From XBB1006 sp051877515 (GTDB lineage: Bacteria; Bacillota; Clostridia; Lachnospirales; Lachnospiraceae), in contig JBJEIY010000015.1 in assembly GCA_051877515.1 (NCBI GenBank), positions 1 through 47,361 on the forward strand: a stretch of 47,361 nt of DNA, in the 5' to 3' direction. Below, piece after piece: positions 41,556 through 47,361 of this stretch. The notes below the pieces were generated by a model. It searched no databases. It saw nothing but the letters and a program-made list of their open reading frames with translations, and was not told where the DNA came from. A program made the translations under genes and the position numbers. Numbering within the stretch: position 1 is the first letter of the stretch; every line of letters begins with the position of its first letter.

Positions 41556-42863
41556 ATGAAGAAGATAATGGAGAGATTCGCAGCAGGGCTTCTGGGGCTG
41601 TTTTGTATTTTGGCGGTTCTGACTGCACCGGATATGGCAATGGATACTTATGCTTCGGCAGGAAGGATGATCCTGGGTCTGAGTAGTTCCTCGCTTACGG
41701 TGGGAGAAGAGGTGACCGTTACGATCACGGCACAAAATACCGAAGGCGTCTCAACAACTGCGCAAATGAGAATAACTTATGACAGCAATGTTTTGCAATA
41801 CGTCGGAAGCAATGCGCAGAATGCTTCTGCATCCGGAGGAGAAGTAACTGCAACCGGGAACAGTATAAAGTTTCAATTTAAGGCACTGGCAGAAGGAAGC
41901 AGTCGTGTTGTAGCATACGGAACCGCTGATGCGGGAGAATTATCTGCAGGCGGCGTAAAGATTTCGGTAGCTGCAGCACAGCAGGTGCCGGCGGACGATC
42001 CGGCAGAGGAACCGGAACAGGGAGATACACCGGATGGCAGTCAGTCAGAAGGCAACAATGGAACCACAGTAGAACCTTTGACCGCAAGTCCTGAGTTCGA
42101 AATAGGCGGAGTACTCTATGAAGTGAGTGATGAGTTTGGAGCAGAGCTTATGAATCTGGGATTTGAGCAGGTGGAAGTTTCGGTGAATGCAACAACAGTA
42201 GCCGGATTAAAATATCCTGAATCTGACTGGGTAGTTCTGTTTCTGGTGTCCAAAGAGGATGACACGGTAAACGGGTATTATCTTTATGATGAAGATACGG
42301 GAAAAATCTGTGAATATCTGGGATATAGCATAGGGGAAAAAACGGCAGACAATGATTCTGAATTAGAACTTTTACAGGAAAAGAACAGTACACTGTCTAC
42401 ACGTTATGATAAACTTAAGGAAACGAACCGCAGAATGATGATCGGGATGATCATTGCAGTAGTAGTGTTGATCCTGATCCTGATCAATGTGCTGATCCTT
42501 AGAAGGATCAATCGCATGGATGAGATAGAGGATGAAGAGGAAGAAAATGAGGGCTATGACGAGCTGGAAGTGATTGAACGTCAGGGCGCATATCTGGAAG
42601 CGACTGCATCAAACAGTGAAAGCAAGGAAAAAGCAGCACAAGAGGATTCTATAACCCGGCAGGAAAGCAATGAGCAAATGCGTCCGGAATCCACCACAGA
42701 GGATGATTTTGCGGCAGAAGTGGCTGCAATCATGAGAGGGGAAAGGGATTCGGGTATGGAACCGCAGCGGAGCAAGACTACCATAGAAAAAAAGCCTGTT
42801 TCATCAAGTGAAGATAGTGCAGATGAAGACAGTCTGGAAATAATAGATTTGGAAGACTTGTAG
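41556..42863 (+). CDS. membrane-anchored protein with a cohesin-like ectodomain
   Basis: A 435-residue type I membrane protein. After the signal peptide (about 1-33), residues 34-140 form a cohesin-like beta domain (ILGLSSSSLTVGEEVTVTI, MRITYDSNVLQYVGS, IKFQFKALAEG). A second beta domain (about 165-265) is followed by a coiled-coil stretch, one membrane helix (about 293-316) and a highly acidic cytoplasmic tail of about 110 residues. The start at 41556 has GGAGG 6 bases upstream; an earlier start at 41487 has none. No dockerin partner is in this window. The role is unknown; the tail suggests intracellular contact. Confidence 0.72.
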   Translation: MKKIMERFAAGLLGLFCILAVLTAPDMAMDTYASAGRMILGLSSSSLTVGEEVTVTITAQNTEGVSTTAQMRITYDSNVLQYVGSNAQNASASGGEVTATGNSIKFQFKALAEGSSRVVAYGTADAGELSAGGVKISVAAAQQVPADDPAEEPEQGDTPDGSQSEGNNGTTVEPLTASPEFEIGGVLYEVSDEFGAELMNLGFEQVEVSVNATTVAGLKYPESDWVVLFLVSKEDDTVNGYYLYDEDTGKICEYLGYSIGEKTADNDSELELLQEKNSTLSTRYDKLKETNRRMMIGMIIAVVVLILILINVLILRRINRMDEIEDEEEENEGYDELEVIERQGAYLEATASNSESKEKAAQEDSITRQESNEQMRPESTTEDDFAAEVAAIMRGERDSGMEPQRSKTTIEKKPVSSSEDSADEDSLEIIDLEDL

Positions 42864-42883
42864 GATTCACTACAAGTCTTTTC
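42853..42883 (+). terminator. hairpin at the end of the cohesin-like gene, partial terminator
   Basis: A perfect 11-bp stem (42853-42863 with 42870-42880) overlaps the TAG stop and is followed by only a short T stretch. It may attenuate transcription into clpC, which starts 20 bases later. Confidence 0.6.
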
Positions 42884-42902
42884 GTTAGAGTAGGAGGCAT
42901 AA

Positions 42903-45344
42903 ATGAGAAAAGCATATACACAGAAAGCACAAAAAGCTCTTAAGCTGGCTAATCAGGCATCCCGGAGGATGAATCACAGATATATCGGTACAGAACATCT
43001 TCTTTTGGGATTGCTGCAGGAAGGAACCGGTGTTGCTGCCCGGGTTCTGATGGATCTGAATGTGGATGCTGATCAGCTGATGGATCTGATAGAAGAACTG
43101 ATTGCTCCGGGAGGAGACATCCTGATTTTAGACCGGGAGGGATATTCTCCCAGTACGGTCCGGGTTTTGGAACGGGCAGAACTGGAAGCAGACCGGTTCA
43201 AGGATGAGATGATCGGAACAGAACATTTGCTTCTGGCTATCGTGAAGGAGACGGATTGTGCGGCAACCAGACTTTTGGGAACCATGGGCGTTAATGTCCA
43301 GAAGATCTATGTGGAAATCCTGGCAGCCATGGGCGTTGACGGAGCACAGTTTCGGGAAGAAATGCCGGGACGCAATGGAAAGAAACAGGAAAAAGGTATT
43401 CTGGACCAGTATTCCCGGGATCTTACGGCATTGGCAAAAGATGGTAAACTGGATCCGGTGATCGGACGAACCCAGGAAATCCAAAGAGCGATCCAAATAC
43501 TGAGCAGAAGGGGTAAGAATAATCCCTGTCTTATTGGAGAGCCGGGAGTGGGTAAAACCGCTATTGTGGAAGGATTGGCGAGTATGATCGTATCGGGGCT
43601 TGTACCGGATACCGTAAAGGATAAACGACTGATCAATCTGGATCTTTCCGGTATTGTAGCAGGTACCAAGTATCGTGGTGAATTTGAGGAGAGGATCAAA
43701 CGGATTCTCAAGGAAGTGACGGATGCGGGAGATGTCATTCTTTTTATTGATGAGATTCATACCATTATCGGTGCAGGAGGAGCAGAGGGAGCCATAGACG
43801 CATCCAACATTCTGAAACCTTCTCTTGCCCGGGGAGAAATCCAGCTTATTGGTGCAACAACGCTGGAAGAGTATCGAAAATATATTGAGAAGGATGCCGC
43901 ACTGGAGCGTCGTTTCCAGCCCATTACAGTTGAGGAACCAACACAGGAGCAGGCAATTGCGATCCTGGATGGAATAAAGCATAAGTATGAGGAACACCAT
44001 CAGATACAGATCAGTCATGAAGCGGTGGAAGCGGCCGTTAAACTTTCCGCCCGTTACATTAATGACCGTAATCTGCCGGATAAAGCTATCGATGTGATGG
44101 ATGAGGCAGCCAGCAAAGCAAAGTTAATGCAGATTGGTGGATCAGAAAAGAAAAAGGCTTTGGAGGATGCACTTTTGCATTTAGAGGCAGAGTTTGAAGA
44201 AGCATTGCGTACCGAAGACTATGAACGGGCATCGGAATTAAAACAGGCAAGGACCCAGAAAAAGCAGGAGCTGGAACGCTTAACAAAACGCCTTAGTAAG
44301 AGAGATACGGGGAAAATGGTGCAGTTAGGCGAAGAGGATATTGCGAACATGGTATCGGAGTGGACCAAGGTTCCGTTAAAACGTCTGGAAGAAAAAGAAA
44401 GCGCCCGACTGGAAAACATGGAGAATCTGCTTCACAATCGTGTGGTGGGACAGGATGAGGCGGTTAGCGCGGTAGTCCGGGCCGTAAAACGAGGACGTGT
44501 AGGACTGAAAGACCCGGCACGCCCCATAGGATCTTTTCTGTTTTTGGGTCCTACCGGCGTAGGAAAAACGGAGCTTAGCAAAGCACTGGCAGAAGCTATG
44601 TTTGGGGATGAGAAATCGCTGATCCGGGTGGACATGTCTGAATATATGGAGAAACACAGTGTTTCCAAAATGATTGGTTCTCCTCCAGGTTATGTAGGAT
44701 ATGATGAGGGGGGTCAGCTTTCGGAAAAAGTGCGTCGGAATCCTTATGCAGTCATTCTTTTTGATGAAATCGAAAAGGCGCATCCGGATGTCTTCAATGT
44801 ACTGCTTCAGGTTCTGGATGATGGGCATATTACTGATGCACAGGGAAGAAAAGTTGATTTTAAGAATACCATCATTATTATGACATCCAATGCAGGGGCA
44901 CAGGCGATCGTGGCTCCCAAATTGCTTGGTTTTTCTTCCAAGGCAGATGAAAACAGAGATTATGAAGTGATGAAGAATGGTGTTATGGAGGAGGTAAAGC
45001 GGGTGTTTAAACCTGAGTTTTTAAACCGAATCGATGAGACCATTGTGTTCCATGCCCTGAATATGGAACAAATGAAGCAGATCGTATCAATCCAGACAAA
45101 AACATTGACGGAACGTTGCAGACAGAATCTGAATATCACGTTATCCATTACACCGGCTGTCAGGGAATACATTGTGAAAAAAGCATATGACCAGAAGTAT
45201 GGAGCAAGACCTTTAAAACGAATGATCCAGTCCAAGGTGGAGGACGCTTTGGCAGAAGAGATTTTAACAGGCAAGATAAAAGCCGGGGATCATGTGGTTT
45301 TGGGATTAAAAAAGAATGGGATTGTATTCCGGGTAAAACAGTAA
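42903..45344 (+). CDS. clpC: ATP-dependent chaperone-protease ATPase ClpC
   Basis: An 813-residue Hsp100 ATPase that unfolds proteins for ClpP. It has two Clp-N repeats (about 1-140), AAA domain 1 with Walker A GEPGVGKTA near 213, a UVR-like coiled insert (about 415-460) with the M-domain length of ClpC, AAA domain 2 with Walker A GPTGVGKTE near 548, and a C-terminal D2-small domain with a KLLGF loop that fits ClpP docking. In many Firmicutes it is in a ctsR-mcsA-mcsB-clpC operon; those genes are not here. AGGAGG precedes the ATG. Confidence 0.95.
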   Translation: MRKAYTQKAQKALKLANQASRRMNHRYIGTEHLLLGLLQEGTGVAARVLMDLNVDADQLMDLIEELIAPGGDILILDREGYSPSTVRVLERAELEADRFKDEMIGTEHLLLAIVKETDCAATRLLGTMGVNVQKIYVEILAAMGVDGAQFREEMPGRNGKKQEKGILDQYSRDLTALAKDGKLDPVIGRTQEIQRAIQILSRRGKNNPCLIGEPGVGKTAIVEGLASMIVSGLVPDTVKDKRLINLDLSGIVAGTKYRGEFEERIKRILKEVTDAGDVILFIDEIHTIIGAGGAEGAIDASNILKPSLARGEIQLIGATTLEEYRKYIEKDAALERRFQPITVEEPTQEQAIAILDGIKHKYEEHHQIQISHEAVEAAVKLSARYINDRNLPDKAIDVMDEAASKAKLMQIGGSEKKKALEDALLHLEAEFEEALRTEDYERASELKQARTQKKQELERLTKRLSKRDTGKMVQLGEEDIANMVSEWTKVPLKRLEEKESARLENMENLLHNRVVGQDEAVSAVVRAVKRGRVGLKDPARPIGSFLFLGPTGVGKTELSKALAEAMFGDEKSLIRVDMSEYMEKHSVSKMIGSPPGYVGYDEGGQLSEKVRRNPYAVILFDEIEKAHPDVFNVLLQVLDDGHITDAQGRKVDFKNTIIIMTSNAGAQAIVAPKLLGFSSKADENRDYEVMKNGVMEEVKRVFKPEFLNRIDETIVFHALNMEQMKQIVSIQTKTLTERCRQNLNITLSITPAVREYIVKKAYDQKYGARPLKRMIQSKVEDALAEEILTGKIKAGDHVVLGLKKNGIVFRVKQ

Positions 45345-45408
45345 CCGGACTTTTGCAAACTTTTTATTAAAAAAATCGAAACTGCTGGAAATTATGCAGG
45401 CAGTAGTA

Positions 45409-45414
45409 TATAAT
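45409..45414 (+). promoter_or_regulatory. possible -10 element upstream of the 137-residue protein gene
   Basis: TATAAT (45409-45414) lies 45 bases upstream of the ATG at 45460, but no good -35 is 17 bases away. It may start a transcript for the unknown gene and radA. Confidence 0.3.
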
Positions 45415-45459
45415 GAGATACACGCAAGATGATGTGTGCAAGCTACAAGGAGGATGAAA

Positions 45460-45873
45460 ATGGCAGTAGTGGAGGAACTGATCAGGGCCGAGAAAACAGG
45501 CGAGATCAGCTTTGGTAATTATTTATTAGAGACAAAAGGAAAGCTGGACAATTTTGAATGTGCCGGAGATATTTATAAGGTAAAAACTTGCAAAGATATC
45601 ACGAAGCTGGAGAAGAATGGGTTACTGATTTATGAATCGGTTCCGGGAACAACCGTTACAGGCTTGTGCGAAACAAGTAAAGGTATGAAGTTTACAGTAG
45701 AGGGTATGGCGGATGCCCAGATCACACTGGAACTGGAAGATGAAGCCGAGTATTCTGTGAATATCAACGGAGAAGATGCCGGAAGTGTGAAAACGAACCT
45801 GGGTGGTAAACTTACTCTCAGTGTGGAACTGAGTGAAGGAGACCAGTCTTCCGTGATCATTGAGAAGAACTAG
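45460..45873 (+). CDS. unknown 137-residue protein between clpC and radA
   Basis: A small soluble protein with no signal or membrane helix. The N-terminal half has a few charged helices and strands (VVEELIRAEKTGEISFGNYLL), and the C-terminal half is beta-rich and acidic (ITLELEDEAEYSVNING). One Cys pair is spread out (near 31 and 41). AAGGAGG lies 6 bases before the chosen ATG at 45460; ATG at 45454 touches the ribosome site. I do not recognise a family. It has its own terminator before radA. Confidence 0.65.
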   Translation: MAVVEELIRAEKTGEISFGNYLLETKGKLDNFECAGDIYKVKTCKDITKLEKNGLLIYESVPGTTVTGLCETSKGMKFTVEGMADAQITLELEDEAEYSVNINGEDAGSVKTNLGGKLTLSVELSEGDQSSVIIEKN

Positions 45874-45888
45874 AGGAATTACATATGG

Positions 45889-45917
45889 AATCCGGCCTCT
45901 GGGCCGGATTTCTTTTT
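45889..45917 (+). terminator. intrinsic terminator before radA
   Basis: A perfect 9-bp GC-rich stem (45889-45897 with 45902-45910) and a T-rich tail. It lies in the 68-base gap before radA, so radA may depend on read-through. Confidence 0.8.
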
Positions 45918-45941
45918 ACAATAAGAAGGAAAGGAAAATGT

Positions 45942-47300
45942 ATGGCGAAAGGAAAAACAACCGTTTTTTTCTGTCAGAATTGCGGGTTAGAGTCTTCCAA
46001 ATGGATGGGACAGTGTCCGGGGTGTAAGGAGTGGAACACTTTTGTGGAAGAAACAGTCACAAAGCCCTCCGGCAAAAAACAGCACAACAGGATCGCGGAT
46101 AGTGAAGTGACAAAAATCACGGATGTGGTAGTGAATGAAGAGGATCGCAGAAGTGTTGGGATGCAGGAATTGGACAGAGTGCTGGGAGGAGGACTGGTAA
46201 AGGGTTCTCTTATTCTGGTGGGGGGAGATCCGGGAATCGGTAAATCTACCTTATTATTACAGGTGTGCAGAAATCTGTCTCAAAACGGGGTGAAGGTCTT
46301 GTATATCTCCGGCGAGGAATCCATGCAGCAGATCAAACTTAGAGCAGACCGGATCGGAGAATTCGGGCCGCAATTATCCTTATTATGTGAGACATCGCTG
46401 ACAGTCATTGAAGAAGTGATAGAGAGGGAAAAACCTGAGATCGTGGTTATAGATTCTATTCAGACTATGTATGGAGAAGATGTCAGTAGTGCACCGGGAA
46501 GTGTGTCCCAGGTAAGAGAAGCAACAAATACCTTTATGCAGATTGCAAAAGGAAAGGGAGTTACCATTTTTCTTGTTGGTCATGTTACCAAGGAAGGAGT
46601 AGTGGCAGGTCCCAGAGTGTTGGAACATATGGTTGATACGGTACTGTATTTTGAGGGAGACCGGCATGCTTCCTATCGGATCCTTCGTGGAGTGAAAAAC
46701 AGATTTGGTTCAACGAATGAAATCGGAGTTTTTGAAATGCGGCAGGAAGGTCTGCGGGAAGTGGAAAATCCTTCGGAATTTATGCTGGAAGGAAGACCCC
46801 AGGATGCATCCGGATCCGTCGTTGCCTGTTCTATGGAGGGAACACGTCCGATTTTACTGGAGGTACAGGCATTGGTTTGTCATAGCAATCTTGGTATTCC
46901 GAGAAGGACAGCGGTAGGAGCCGACATCAACCGTGTGAACCAGCTGATGGCGGTACTGGAAAAACGGGCAGGATATCATCTGGGATCTTGTGATGCTTAC
47001 ATCAATATCGCAGGAGGAATGCGAATGGTGGAACCCGCTATTGATCTTGCCATGGCAGTTGCTATTGTAAGCAGCTATAAAGACCTTTCTGTGGATGAGA
47101 AAACCATCTGCTTTGGAGAGGTTGGTTTGAGTGGAGAAGTCCGAGGAGTTTCCATGGCAGAGCAGAGGGTACGGGAAGCAGCCAAATTGGGATTTACCCG
47201 ATGCATCGTACCACGGAGCAATGCAAAAAGTCTGCCGCCCATGCAAGGTATCAAAATTGTTGGTATTGATATGGTCAAAGATATTCAGAAGAATTTGTGA
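45942..47300 (+). CDS. radA: DNA repair protein RadA (Sms)
   Basis: A 452-residue RecA-like ATPase and helicase for processing of recombination intermediates. The zinc finger is C11, C14, C25 and C28. Walker A is GGDPGIGKST near 93-102, the RadA-specific KNRFG lies near 251, and the C-terminal Lon-like domain includes GGMRMVEPAIDLA. The start at 45942 has AAAGGA 6 bases upstream; an earlier frame start would overlap the terminator. In many Firmicutes it lies near clpC and disA; disA is not in the window. Confidence 0.95.
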   Translation: MAKGKTTVFFCQNCGLESSKWMGQCPGCKEWNTFVEETVTKPSGKKQHNRIADSEVTKITDVVVNEEDRRSVGMQELDRVLGGGLVKGSLILVGGDPGIGKSTLLLQVCRNLSQNGVKVLYISGEESMQQIKLRADRIGEFGPQLSLLCETSLTVIEEVIEREKPEIVVIDSIQTMYGEDVSSAPGSVSQVREATNTFMQIAKGKGVTIFLVGHVTKEGVVAGPRVLEHMVDTVLYFEGDRHASYRILRGVKNRFGSTNEIGVFEMRQEGLREVENPSEFMLEGRPQDASGSVVACSMEGTRPILLEVQALVCHSNLGIPRRTAVGADINRVNQLMAVLEKRAGYHLGSCDAYINIAGGMRMVEPAIDLAMAVAIVSSYKDLSVDEKTICFGEVGLSGEVRGVSMAEQRVREAAKLGFTRCIVPRSNAKSLPPMQGIKIVGIDMVKDIQKNL

Positions 47301-47307
47301 AAAACGG

Positions 47308-47336
47308 TTGACAAACGCGGCAACGGATGGTATGAT
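47308..47336 (+). promoter_or_regulatory. near-consensus promoter for a gene beyond the window
   Basis: -35 TTGACA (47308-47313), 17-base spacer and -10 TATGAT (47331-47336) with a TGG extended element. The start site would be near 47343. CTGC-AAAAA-GCAG follows, a small hairpin in the new transcript. The gene itself is outside. Confidence 0.7.
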
Positions 47337-47361
47337 ATACGAGTTGCTGCAAAAAGCAGTA

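Noticed and set aside
43128..44018. A 296-residue open frame antisense to clpC
   Set aside because: It lies wholly within a conserved clpC frame, has no ribosome site, and its composition is that of a shadow of strong sense coding.
1..47361. CRISPR arrays, tRNA, rRNA, insertion sequences or prophage
   Set aside because: No regularly spaced repeats, no cloverleaf or rRNA stretches, and no transposase, integrase or phage genes were found. Small inverted repeats near genes are promoter or terminator elements.

Overview
This window is a gene-dense stretch of chromosome from an anaerobic low-to-mid GC Firmicute, most likely a member of the Lachnospiraceae (class Clostridia). The pointers are strong AGGAGG-type ribosome binding sites, TTG and GTG starts, a pyrB-pyrI pair, clpC near radA, a CBS-containing manganese pyrophosphatase, a flavin reductase-rubredoxin fusion, a short serA, a cyclodeaminase fchA and many small membrane proteins. 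I saw no rRNA, tRNA, CRISPR array, insertion sequence, prophage or integration scar. No gap between genes exceeds about 300 bases. The gaps hold promoters and intrinsic terminators, which are listed.

Layout. 1-5.3 kb: an EAL-type c-di-GMP phosphodiesterase on the minus strand, with promoter elements back to back with those of a plus-strand operon of deoC, an ammonium transporter-histidine kinase fusion and a NarL-type response regulator. 5.3-6.8 kb: a secreted SGNH hydrolase and a DUF4358-like lipoprotein. 6.9-11.9 kb: a minus-strand operon (M20 amidohydrolase and two polytopic membrane proteins) divergent from a winged-helix regulator and a flavin reductase-rubredoxin protein, with perfect palindromes in the shared control region. 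12-15 kb: two cation exchangers (CPA2 and CaCA) and small proteins. 15-17.7 kb: an ECF sigma operon with a membrane-anchored candidate anti-sigma factor and two membrane proteins, then a cytidylate-kinase-like protein. 17.8-24 kb: a secreted protein, a beta-CASP RNase-like protein, a LOR/SDH-domain protein, a phosphoesterase, a ketopantoate reductase and a DtxR/MntR-like repressor.

24-30.7 kb: a 39-residue membrane peptide gene, trmO with a PflX-like radical SAM protein, then an XRE-TPR regulator followed by a 55-residue Cys protein and a small HEXXH, CXXC-rich protein, then CBS-pyrophosphatase and a sulfite-reductase-like siroheme protein. 30.7-35.3 kb: an RsmF-like rRNA methylase with a YhaO/YhaN-like (SbcD/SbcC-like) pair. 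35.4-39.6 kb: a serine and one-carbon operon serC-serA-DUF1015-fchA. 39.6-47.3 kb: pyrBI (minus), a small membrane protein, a membrane-anchored cohesin-like protein, clpC, an unknown 137-residue protein and radA. The window ends in a near-consensus promoter for a gene outside it.

The most distinctive items are the Amt-NarX/DesK-type kinase fusion with its regulator, the XRE-TPR/CXXC/HEXXH cluster, the DUF1015 gene inside a serine operon that has no local phosphoserine phosphatase, the M20-membrane-protein island with its palindromic operators, and the monocistronic 39-codon membrane peptide gene. All function statements rest on motifs and remembered family features; no database search was run.
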